Shown here: positions 1 through 6,915 of the stretch, piece by piece
Numbering within the stretch: position 1 is the stretch's first letter
How the letters are laid out: each line of letters opens with the position of its first letter
Origin: Thermoplasmata archaeon
GTDB taxonomy: Archaea > Thermoplasmatota > Thermoplasmata > Lutacidiplasmatales > UBA184
Length of the DNA stretch: 8,201 nt
Assembly: GCA_030039135.1 (NCBI GenBank)
Contig: JASHQN010000153.1
Span: forward strand, 1 to 8,201
Reading direction: 5' to 3'
Translations under genes and position numbers: made by a program
The notes under the pieces: model-generated
The model's database searches: none
Told to the model about the DNA's origin: nothing
Seen by the model: only the letters and a program-made list of their open reading frames with translations

Positions 1-69
1 GAGCAGGGCGACCGACGCGACGAGCGCGCACGCGCAGGCGACGAGGTTCCTCCGGGTGGCGACTCTCAT
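1..69 (-). CDS. N-terminus of an exported protein, cut by the window edge
   Basis: Reading the minus strand from the ATG at 69-67 gives 23 codons without a stop: MRVATRRNLVACACALVASV followed by A-L-L. This is a classic export signal, with three Arg in the first seven residues and then an unbroken hydrophobic stretch. Nothing of the mature protein is in the window, so no function can be given; it could equally be a membrane anchor. The start is supported by a TATA-like element centred about 26 bases upstream, the spacing expected for a leaderless archaeal transcript, and by the absence of any purine-rich ribosome binding site directly before the ATG. The gene is transcribed away from the transposase-like gene at 464. 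In GC-rich DNA a 23-codon open frame alone means little; the signal-peptide composition is what makes the call. Confidence 0.5.
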   Translation of the reverse strand, partial: MRVATRRNLVACACALVASVALL

Positions 70-90
70 GCTGATGAGTCGGTGGCTCAG

Positions 91-100
91 CTAGATAAGT
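91..100 (-). promoter_or_regulatory. TATA-like promoter for the minus-strand exported protein
   Basis: The minus strand reads ACTTATCTAG here, an AT-rich island in GC-rich surroundings. Its centre lies about 26-27 bases before the A of the ATG at 69, where an archaeal TATA box would sit if transcription starts at the start codon. The match to the TTTATA consensus is imperfect. Confidence 0.4.
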
Positions 101-157
101 CTCTGGGAGGGGTTGAATCACAGGCAAGATGGTGGGCCTCTGTGGTCGGGCGGACCA

Positions 158-187
158 TCGCGAGAAGAACGCCTACGTTTCTCGCGA
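158..187. repeat. Perfect 9-bp inverted repeat with 12-base spacer
   Basis: TCGCGAGAA at 158-166 is the exact reverse complement of TTCTCGCGA at 179-187. Each arm also contains the self-complementary hexamer TCGCGA. No T-tract follows, so an intrinsic terminator is unlikely. It could be a two-site operator for a dimeric regulator or a leftover of a mobile element. It lies between two divergent genes. Confidence 0.5.
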
Positions 188-463
188 GTTGCGACGCCCC
201 GAAAACGACGTCTAACACCTCGAGACCCGGGCCCCGCACAGCCGTTCCATGCTAGGCCATGGCAGTGCCGCCGGTCGGGAGGGTGATGTATAACTTGGAA
301 CTGGAGAAAGTACACCCCCTCACGGGAAGGACTCTCGTGCCCGGGATCACCGCCGCTCTCGGGGGCGGAGCGGAAATCGGCCCCTCGGCGCGACCTGCTG
401 GTTTCAAGAGCCCGTAAAGAGTCACCCCCGGCACCGAGGCGCCCGCTTCGGTACCGGGAATCG

Positions 464-1474
464 ATGGCCTCACTCGCCCTGTCTGAGGAGGATCGACGTC
501 AGCTTAAGCGATGGGCCATGGGGGGCTCGACCCCCTACCGGCTTGTGGTTCGTGCCCACATCGTGCTCCTCGCCGCGAGCGGCCACTCGAACCGGCAGAT
601 CGTGAAGGCGCTCCGGGTGAACCCCTTGACGGTTCGCCGGTGGCGGTCCCGGTTCGCCCTTCTGGGGCTCGATGGCCTCCGAACGGACGCGCCGAGGCTG
701 GGCCCCAACCCCCGCCTGTCGCCGAGCCTCGTGGCCACGGTGCTCAGAAAGACGCTGCTGGAGCGTCCACCCGGCGGCGGTCGATGGTCGACCCGCAGCC
801 TCGCGCAGCAGGTCGGGGTGAGCCATTCCACGATCCGGCGGATCTGGCGCACGCACGGCATCCGCCCGGGGGAGTCCCGGCTCGCGCGGCTGGCCCGGGA
901 GCCGCTGGACGTCGTTCGTCCGGTCGACATCTTGGGAGTCTACGTGAATCCGCCCCGGCGGGCGATCGCGCTCAGCGTGGGGGGTCGCGCGAGGTCCCGG
1001 CCCTCTGGCGCCCCCGCTGGCGCGGCCTCCCCCGCGCCTCCCTTCCAATTCCGTCTCGAGAACCTCTATTCGGCGCTCCATGTGCTGGACGGGCTGGACG
1101 AGCGGGCGTCCACCCGCCGCCTGGGGGATCGCGAGTTCCTTGCCTTCTTGCGATCGGTCCAGGAGCGCCGAACCGAGAAGGAACGCGTCCAACTGCTCAC
1201 CGCCTTCGCCGAATCGAGCGAGCCCGCCGGCTTCGAGCGGTGGCTCCTGCGCAATCCGTCGTTCTCTCTAAGGGCGGCCCACGGCGGCACTTCCCTCCAG
1301 CGCCTGGTCTCCGAGTGGGCCTCCGACCTTATCACCAAACGCTCGCCCGATCCTTCCCTCGGCAGCGTCGCCGGGTTGAGGACGGCGGTGGACCGCTGGC
1401 TTCGGGACGCGCAGACCGGTTCGCGCCCGTTCGCCTGGGTCCGCAACCGCGGAACCGCCGCCGCGGGGGCCTGA
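464..1474 (+). CDS. IS630-family transposase homologue lacking the catalytic DDE residues
   Basis: The 336-residue protein follows the IS630 family along its whole length, which is close to the family norm. Residues 26-70 form a first helix-turn-helix region with the family's VRRWRSRF...GLDGL pattern. Residues 108-135 form the second (WSTRSLAQQVGVSHSTIRRI), and 155-170 match the segment leading into the DDE fold (GVYVNPPRRAIALSV). Later blocks also fit: LYSALHVLDG (201-210), REFLAFLR (223-230), WLLRNPSFSL (260-269), and the closing F-W at 323-325. The catalytic residues do not fit. The usual VDE reads V-G-G, so the first Asp is Gly173. The Asp-Asn after the LIL strand reads Thr246-Ala247. The Glu of the usual VERW is Ser283, with a Glu one residue later. 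Residues 174-193 form a Gly/Ala/Pro-rich linker. Transposition activity is therefore improbable, while DNA binding may remain. The frame has no stop or frameshift, favouring a retained function over decay. No ribosome binding site precedes the ATG; the frame is open back to 287, so an alternative start is possible. Confidence 0.82.
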   Translation: MASLALSEEDRRQLKRWAMGGSTPYRLVVRAHIVLLAASGHSNRQIVKALRVNPLTVRRWRSRFALLGLDGLRTDAPRLGPNPRLSPSLVATVLRKTLLERPPGGGRWSTRSLAQQVGVSHSTIRRIWRTHGIRPGESRLARLAREPLDVVRPVDILGVYVNPPRRAIALSVGGRARSRPSGAPAGAASPAPPFQFRLENLYSALHVLDGLDERASTRRLGDREFLAFLRSVQERRTEKERVQLLTAFAESSEPAGFERWLLRNPSFSLRAAHGGTSLQRLVSEWASDLITKRSPDPSLGSVAGLRTAVDRWLRDAQTGSRPFAWVRNRGTAAAGA

Positions 1475-1478
1475 CGAG

Positions 1479-1495
1479 CGGAGTACCCAACTCCG
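1479..1495 (+). other. Small hairpin just after the transposase-like gene
   Basis: CGGAGT at 1479-1484 pairs exactly with ACTCCG at 1490-1495 around a five-base loop, starting five bases after the stop codon. No T-tract follows, so termination here is doubtful and read-through towards the protease gene is possible. Confidence 0.25.
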
Positions 1496-1600
1496 TTCCA
1501 GGGTCAGTTCGGTCGGTTCATCTACCTAGACCCAGTTCCTCGCCTCGGCAACGCGAGCTCGAGGCCGGGGACCGGGAAACTCGAGGCGCACCGCCAAAAG

Positions 1601-1606
1601 AAGGAG
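1601..1606 (+). promoter_or_regulatory. Possible ribosome binding site of the surface protease, at unusual spacing
   Basis: AAGGAG lies in a purine-rich run (1597-1621) directly upstream of the protease gene and resembles the site complementary to the archaeal 16S rRNA end. It is 15 bases from the ATG at 1622, longer than the usual 5-9. A GTG at 1614 is closer but meets TGA after two codons, so it cannot be the start. The site is plausible but not compelling. No good TATA box is visible in the 147-base gap. Confidence 0.35.
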
Positions 1607-1621
1607 AGAAAGAGTGAGAAA

Positions 1622-4600
1622 ATGAGCGGGTATCGAAATCGACTGAAGATCGGCTTCGCGCTCGCCGGAGCCGCGGTGATGGTGTTCAGCGTCCTTGCGG
1701 TGCTGGCACCTACCTTCGCGGTCGCGGCGCCCGCGACGTCCGCGCCGAGCGCAGCCTCGGCGGGGGCGGCGTCGGCGTCATCGGTGAGCCTCGGCGGGCC
1801 GCTAACGCAGGTAGCGCCAGCATCGACGTACAGCACGACCGGGCCGACGACCCTACCGTCGAGCTTGGCGAGCTATTACTCGATAGCACCGGATTCGTCC
1901 GCGTATAGTTCGACTGCACAGATCCAACTGCAGGTCGGGCTGACGCCGTCGGGCAGTCTTACGACGCTCGCCAACGACGTAAGCAACCCGGCGAGCTCGA
2001 TGTACCACGATTACATGACTGCGGCCGGAATCGGAAGCGCGCTGGGAGTCAGCGCATCGACCTACACCTCAATCGAGGAGTACTTCGCCGAGTACGGACT
2101 GACGGTGGAGTCGCACGCCGACCTATTGACGATCGGCCTGTCCGGAACGCCCGTCCAGCTTGCCGAGGCGTTCCACACGCAAGTGCAGGCGTTCGCGGAG
2201 TCCTACAGCAACTCGAACTACTACAACCCCATCTTCGACCAAGTCGTCGGAGTGGAGAACGTAACGACCGCCTCGGGTCAGACTTACGAGCAGCCCGTCT
2301 GGCAGAGCACGCCCTATGTGTTCTACGCGAACACCGCGGGCCTCACGCTCCCGGCCGGGATCGCGAAGTACGTGGCCTCCGTTGCGGGCTTCGGCGACCA
2401 GATCGCTCAGCCACAGGTCCAGCCGCTCTACGAGAACTTCCCCGGCGTCGCCAGCAGCGCGACCGACGTGTTCAACACGACCAACGGGACGTGGGATCAG
2501 ATCGGCGGCCCCGGCGACTGGGGCAAGAGATACACCCCGCCGGACCCGTTCTCGCTGGGCAGCAACTGCGCTGCGAACTACTCGTGGGCGCCGTGGTATT
2601 ACTACGGGACGGACACCCAGATCTTCTTCCCCAGCACGATGCCGACGCTCGAGGGAGCGTGTACCCTGTTCACCGGGGCCGACACGATCCTGAGCGAGCC
2701 GGACTACGGGCAGGGAGTGACGATCGCGGTGGTTGAGGTCGGCTGCATCGACCCGACGCAGCTTGCGGACTTCAGCGCCCTGACGTTCCCGAGCGGGCAC
2801 TACCCCAACGGGCTGACGACCAGCGTGCTCTCGCGGACGACCTACGTCGCTCTGGGCGCATCGAGCCTGACGGACTGCGAGAACCAAGGCATCGACTGGG
2901 GCTGGTATCTCGAGACCGCGCTCGACGTCGAGTACGCGGCCACCATGGCACCTGAAGCGCACATCGACCTAGTGTCGGTGCCGACGCCGAACTTCTCGGC
3001 GTTCGATGAGGCGTACAGCTTCATCATGACCTACCTCACCCACACCCAGGTCTGCAGCATCCCGTCCAGTGACCCGATCCTCGGGCCTGTCTTCGTCTAC
3101 GGCCCCACGTCGGACGCCAATGGAGGGAGCGCGTGTCAGGTTTCGATCACGTCGAACAGCTACGGCAGCGGAGAGACGTACACCACGTACTACGGGAACC
3201 CGATGTACATCACGTTCGAGTCCCAGCTCCTCGAGGAGCTGGCGCTCAACGGCGTGACGAGCTTCTTTGCCAACGGTGACTCCGGTGGAGTCTACGCGGT
3301 GGTCGAGGACTTCATGCCGGCCGACTCGCCGGGAACGATCTCGGTGGGCGGCGGGATGATGACCGCATCGGACAACGGTGTTGAGTTCCCCGCGCCGCAG
3401 GAGCTTGCGTACTTGGAGTCGTCCAGCATAAAGTATCCCTGCGACTACTACGCGACCTACTACTGTAGCATCTCCGAAGGCGACGTCGTGGCAATCGACC
3501 AGGTCACTAGCTTACAGAGCTACACGTACTGGGCCTACCCGTCGTACGAGGGCACGTTCAGCGGTGAGGTCGGCGGAGGCTTCGGCCAGTCGATCGAAAC
3601 GCCGCAAGCCTGGTACGAGGCCGGGAACGCTACCTACGTTGACGGGGCACGGATCGATCCGTACATCTCGAACGCCGCGGCGTTCAACATGAGCATCTAC
3701 TACCAGATCTGCGAGTCGTTCGATGGCTTGCAGTTGTGCTACGGACCCTGGAACTACCTCTACGGTGGAACCTCGTTCGCGACGCCCATCTCCGCAGGGG
3801 GCTGGGCGCTAGTGGAGGAGCAGTTGAACCAGCGCTTCGGACCCGGAGCCGCCTACACGGGCGACATCGGACCGCTGCTGTTCGGGGCGTCGAACGCCTA
3901 CCTGGCCGGCGCCTCGACCGTTGACCCGTTCGTGCCGATGTCGAACATCGGTGTCCAGACGAGCGGAGTGGGGACCTACGCGCCGTTCAACAGCTTCACC
4001 TGGTACTACGAGAACCTGTCGATCCAGGTTCCGAACGCGGTCGACCACCCCTGGTGGTCCGACAGCCTGTTCAACCCGATGGAGCCGCCCGGATGGACGG
4101 ATGCGAAGTTCATCGGCGGTAGCTCCGTCTGGAACTTCCTCCAGGGGCTCGGCGTGCCCGACTGGGACCTATTAGACCAGGTCCTCGTTGGAGCGAGCGA
4201 CTCGAGCCACGCGTTGGCGAACGACCCGTTCTTCGTGGAACAGGTCACGCCGACGGGAGACGTCGACATCTCCACGCTCACGTGCGGAGTGTCGACCGAG
4301 TTCCAGATCGTGACGGTAACGGCAACGGGCAACGCAGCGTTCGACGTCAAAGCGTACTCGGGAACGCCGGAAGACGGGACCGCGTACGGCGGCGGAATCA
4401 CGACCGACATCACCGTGAACCCGGCGACCGATCCGTCGCTGACGTTCTGGTACACACCGCTCTGTCCACCTCCGACCAACAACGGGCCCCAGAGCCTGAA
4501 CAACACTGGCTGGTTCTACGGCTACTTCCTCACCGTGCAAGAGGGATCCAACCCGCTCGGTGGGAACGCCTGGAACTTCCAGCAGTTCGGGGACCAAGCG

Positions 4601-6700
4601 GTCGCCGTGGGGACGTTGAACCTCTGTATCTCGGACGTCGAGGACATCTGCCAGTCCTCGGTCGCCGAGGAGACGATGTTCAACACCTACGACCTTGAGG
4701 GTCAGTACAACCTGCAGGGACAGGCGAACGCGCTCGTGACGCTGACCGAGACGAACGGTGAAGTGACTCCAGTAGAGTCGGCCACCGTGGCGCAGGTCTC
4801 CGTGGTCACCACCCTCTGTCCGTCGCTCGAGATCTATTACACCGAGGGGTGCGATCCGACGCTACTGCCGTCGACGTACGCGCCGGGCGTGGAGATCGGG
4901 CACTACCTGACGGACTCGAAGGGAACCGCGGACATCTGGGACAACGCCTTCATCGCGGAGGCGAGCTGCCAGACGCCGATCCTTGGTCTCGACAACGAGT
5001 ACGGTGACGACACGGGTGGCTCGCAGCCGGTGATCCCACCGGAGTGCCTGCAGACCCAGGTCTACACCATCACCGCGTACTTCGATGGACTGGTCTCGAA
5101 CACCGTGACGGTCTACGTGGAGCCGCAGATGGGGTCGTTCTGGCCCCAGCTGACGCTCTCCGATGGGCACGTCACCGGGTTCGTGGAGTTCGCCGACATG
5201 ACGAACGTCCAGTACGTCAACGTGTCGGTGGGCGGTGCTCCGGGCGAGTTCGACAACGTCTCGTTCCTGCCGGACTGCGCGCCACCGGGGATCGTCTCGG
5301 TTATCGGAAGCGACGGGCTAACGTACTTCCCAGAGAATCCGGGAAGCTACTGTTACTCGGCGGCGGACTCCCCGTACTCGACCGCATTCCAGACGACCTG
5401 TCAGGCCGGGGACCCCTCGGCCTTCGCGGACAGCTTCGCCTGGCTGTGTGGAAGCGGCGTGAAGGAGGGCGTGATCGAGGTCGACCTGACGGCGCCCACG
5501 TCGGGGCCCACCCAGGTGTCGTTGCTGGCGGTCGGATGGAACGACCTGAGCATCAACGAGGGCTGCTTCGAGAGTGAGTGCTACGTGTTCCCGGACGTCC
5601 AGTACGGGATCTACTGGCAGGACCCGCTCGTGTTCCTCACGACGGCCCTGTCGGCGAGTGCCACGGGCACGGTCACCGGCGTCGACACGTTCAGCTTCTC
5701 GGGCACGGCGTTCGGCGCCGCGACCGGGCAACTGAGCCTCGTGTCGTCCTCGGGCACCACGGTGCTGGCCACCGGTCTCTCGGGCAGCTACGCGCTGAAC
5801 ACGGCGAACCTCGCGGACGGCAACTACCAGGTTGTCTACACCGAGGTCAACACCGCCGGAGCGGTCGCCCAGAAGCAGGTGATCTCGATCTACGCCGACA
5901 ACGCGCAGGCCGGACTGAGCGCAACGATCTCGTCGCTGACGAGCGAGCTCTCCAACGACGGCGCGACGATCGCGTCCCTCCAGGGACAGATCTCCACGCT
6001 GAACTCGGAGCTCGCGGCGGATGCGGCGTCGATCGCGAGCCTGGACGCGCAGGTCTCCTCGCTGAACAGCCAGCTCGCGACCCTCCAGTCGCAGCTCGCT
6101 GCCGCGCAGGCGACGATCACTGCGGACCAGGCCCAGATCGCGACGCTGCAGGCGTCCAACGGTGCTGACGCGGCGCAGATCAGCCAGCTCGAGTCCCAGC
6201 TTGCGACGGCGCAGGCGACGATCTCCTCGGATGCGAGCCAGATCTCGAGCCTACAGGCCCAGGTCGCCCAGCTCCAGCAGGAGCTGGCCAACGCGCAGAA
6301 GTCGAAGCCAGTGGCGGCGGCTCCTACGGCGTGGTACGACTACGGCGGTGGCGCGGTGATCGTGCTGCTCGTCGCGGTCGGTGCGATCGCCGGGATGCTG
6401 GGGACCTACGCGGTCACCCGGTACAACCGGCGGCCGACGGTCCCTGAGACCCCGAGCCAGTTCCGCCGGGAAGGGGCGCAACCCTCCCCGACGGACCGGC
6501 AGAAGGGCCTCGCGGGGCTCGACGAGGGCACGCAGGTGGAGTCGCCGGACGCGCTGCGGCGAGCGGTGATCCGGTCGATCAACCACTCGGTGGCGGTCCA
6601 GCGGGCGCTGGTCAACCAGGGCGAGTACGAGCGGGCGGCGCGACTGAACGACGCAGCCAACCAGCTCCGGGAGCTGTACGAGGAGCGGTTCTGTCGCTAG
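1622..6700 (+). CDS. Membrane-anchored sedolisin-family (S53) protease with coiled-coil stalk and cytoplasmic UVR-like tail
   Basis: This 1692-residue protein is a secreted, membrane-tethered serine-carboxyl protease. Residues 1-36 are a signal peptide (R5, R7, K9, then a hydrophobic core; likely cleavage near A35). Residues 80-235 form a pro-kumamolisin-type prodomain, normally removed on activation at acid pH. The catalytic domain runs from about 357 to 855. It has E431 and D435 in the ETALDVEYA motif, the oxyanion Asp D553 in NGDSGG, and the nucleophile S718 in YGGTSFATP: the full sedolisin set. A PGW...GLGVPDWD segment (823-849) resembles the family's C-terminal calcium-site region. Residues 880-1340 are Cys-containing and probably beta-rich; 1341-1425 look like an Ig-like domain; 1436-1558 form a continuous heptad coiled coil; 1575-1597 is one membrane helix; 1599-1692 is an Arg-rich tail inside the cell. 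Compared with kumamolisin, the Glu-to-Asp and Asp-to-Ser distances are longer by roughly 35 and 50 residues, and the inserts carry Cys. The start is chosen because the signal peptide begins there. Family and active site are near certain; substrate is unknown. Confidence 0.93.
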   Translation: MSGYRNRLKIGFALAGAAVMVFSVLAVLAPTFAVAAPATSAPSAASAGAASASSVSLGGPLTQVAPASTYSTTGPTTLPSSLASYYSIAPDSSAYSSTAQIQLQVGLTPSGSLTTLANDVSNPASSMYHDYMTAAGIGSALGVSASTYTSIEEYFAEYGLTVESHADLLTIGLSGTPVQLAEAFHTQVQAFAESYSNSNYYNPIFDQVVGVENVTTASGQTYEQPVWQSTPYVFYANTAGLTLPAGIAKYVASVAGFGDQIAQPQVQPLYENFPGVASSATDVFNTTNGTWDQIGGPGDWGKRYTPPDPFSLGSNCAANYSWAPWYYYGTDTQIFFPSTMPTLEGACTLFTGADTILSEPDYGQGVTIAVVEVGCIDPTQLADFSALTFPSGHYPNGLTTSVLSRTTYVALGASSLTDCENQGIDWGWYLETALDVEYAATMAPEAHIDLVSVPTPNFSAFDEAYSFIMTYLTHTQVCSIPSSDPILGPVFVYGPTSDANGGSACQVSITSNSYGSGETYTTYYGNPMYITFESQLLEELALNGVTSFFANGDSGGVYAVVEDFMPADSPGTISVGGGMMTASDNGVEFPAPQELAYLESSSIKYPCDYYATYYCSISEGDVVAIDQVTSLQSYTYWAYPSYEGTFSGEVGGGFGQSIETPQAWYEAGNATYVDGARIDPYISNAAAFNMSIYYQICESFDGLQLCYGPWNYLYGGTSFATPISAGGWALVEEQLNQRFGPGAAYTGDIGPLLFGASNAYLAGASTVDPFVPMSNIGVQTSGVGTYAPFNSFTWYYENLSIQVPNAVDHPWWSDSLFNPMEPPGWTDAKFIGGSSVWNFLQGLGVPDWDLLDQVLVGASDSSHALANDPFFVEQVTPTGDVDISTLTCGVSTEFQIVTVTATGNAAFDVKAYSGTPEDGTAYGGGITTDITVNPATDPSLTFWYTPLCPPPTNNGPQSLNNTGWFYGYFLTVQEGSNPLGGNAWNFQQFGDQAVAVGTLNLCISDVEDICQSSVAEETMFNTYDLEGQYNLQGQANALVTLTETNGEVTPVESATVAQVSVVTTLCPSLEIYYTEGCDPTLLPSTYAPGVEIGHYLTDSKGTADIWDNAFIAEASCQTPILGLDNEYGDDTGGSQPVIPPECLQTQVYTITAYFDGLVSNTVTVYVEPQMGSFWPQLTLSDGHVTGFVEFADMTNVQYVNVSVGGAPGEFDNVSFLPDCAPPGIVSVIGSDGLTYFPENPGSYCYSAADSPYSTAFQTTCQAGDPSAFADSFAWLCGSGVKEGVIEVDLTAPTSGPTQVSLLAVGWNDLSINEGCFESECYVFPDVQYGIYWQDPLVFLTTALSASATGTVTGVDTFSFSGTAFGAATGQLSLVSSSGTTVLATGLSGSYALNTANLADGNYQVVYTEVNTAGAVAQKQVISIYADNAQAGLSATISSLTSELSNDGATIASLQGQISTLNSELAADAASIASLDAQVSSLNSQLATLQSQLAAAQATITADQAQIATLQASNGADAAQISQLESQLATAQATISSDASQISSLQAQVAQLQQELANAQKSKPVAAAPTAWYDYGGGAVIVLLVAVGAIAGMLGTYAVTRYNRRPTVPETPSQFRREGAQPSPTDRQKGLAGLDEGTQVESPDALRRAVIRSINHSVAVQRALVNQGEYERAARLNDAANQLRELYEERFCR
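6074..6283 (+). repeat. Two 35-residue repeats in the coiled-coil stalk
   Basis: Residues 1485-1519 and 1520-1554 of the protease are tandem copies five heptads long. The second AQATI-type block follows the first by exactly 35 residues, and the DNA GCGCAGGCGACGATC recurs at 6104-6118 and 6209-6223, 105 bases apart. Both copies read QLAxAQATI followed by an Asp three residues on, then LQ. This points to growth of the stalk by in-frame duplication. Confidence 0.7.
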
Positions 6701-6736
6701 GCCGGTAGGTCCGACCCCAGGGCTAACCCTTTCCTC

Positions 6737-6772
6737 CCCTCCCGCTACGGCGGGAGGGTTTCCCTTTTTTTT
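6737..6772 (+). terminator. Hairpin plus T-tract terminator of the protease gene
   Basis: CCCTCCCGC at 6737-6745 pairs perfectly with GCGGGAGGG at 6750-6758 around the loop TACG. A T-rich run follows, including eight T at 6765-6772. It starts 36 bases after the protease stop codon and precedes the next gene's promoter, so it separates the two transcription units. T-tracts alone can terminate archaeal transcription; the stem strengthens the call. Confidence 0.8.
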
Positions 6773-6915
6773 CTCCCTTCTGCGCCTAGGGGCGATCGTA
6801 CCCAAGGTCCCGAGCTTTTCCCATGAGCGACGGGACCCCCTTACGACGGAACGGGCGGGAACGAACGGCCGGGATTCCCTGGCGGCCTGCCTCTCGAGGA
6901 GGAAAGCCGCTTCGG

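Larger units (their letters stand above)
70..463. other. Non-coding region between divergent genes
   Basis: This 394-base stretch separates two divergently oriented genes. It contains the TATA-like box of the minus-strand gene near 95 and a perfect 9-bp inverted repeat at 158-187. A weaker AT-rich spot, TGTATAAC at 287-294, could be a plus-strand TATA box, but it is about 170 bases before the ATG at 464. Short open frames here show no codon pattern, signal peptide or family resemblance that would make them credible genes. I see no tRNA and no transposon end. Confidence 0.55.

Noticed and set aside
70..463. A tRNA or other structured RNA gene in the upstream gap
   Set aside because: No T-loop GGTTC-type box or cloverleaf pairing was found; only the single 9-bp inverted repeat stands out.
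470..1192. 240-codon open frame on the minus strand
   Set aside because: It overlies the transposase-like gene in antisense. Its translation is Arg/Pro/Gly-rich with no family resemblance, as expected from GC-rich DNA.
464..1474. A complete, active IS630 insertion sequence
   Set aside because: The catalytic residues are missing, and I found no matching terminal inverted repeats or flanking TA duplication on either side.
511..1617. 368-codon open frame on the plus strand
   Set aside because: It overlaps the transposase-like gene in another frame and reads as low-complexity Arg/Pro/Gly/Ala; the IS630 match is in the 464 frame.
1614..1621. GTG start closer to the AAGGAG site
   Set aside because: That frame reads GTG-AGA-AAA-TGA and stops at once.
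2123..2962. 279-codon minus-strand frame within the protease gene
   Set aside because: Antisense shadow of an S53 catalytic-domain region whose sense frame has clear family motifs.
5890..6291. 133-codon minus-strand frame rich in Ser, Ala and Cys
   Set aside because: It is the complement of the coiled-coil repeats; its regularity comes from the sense-strand heptads.
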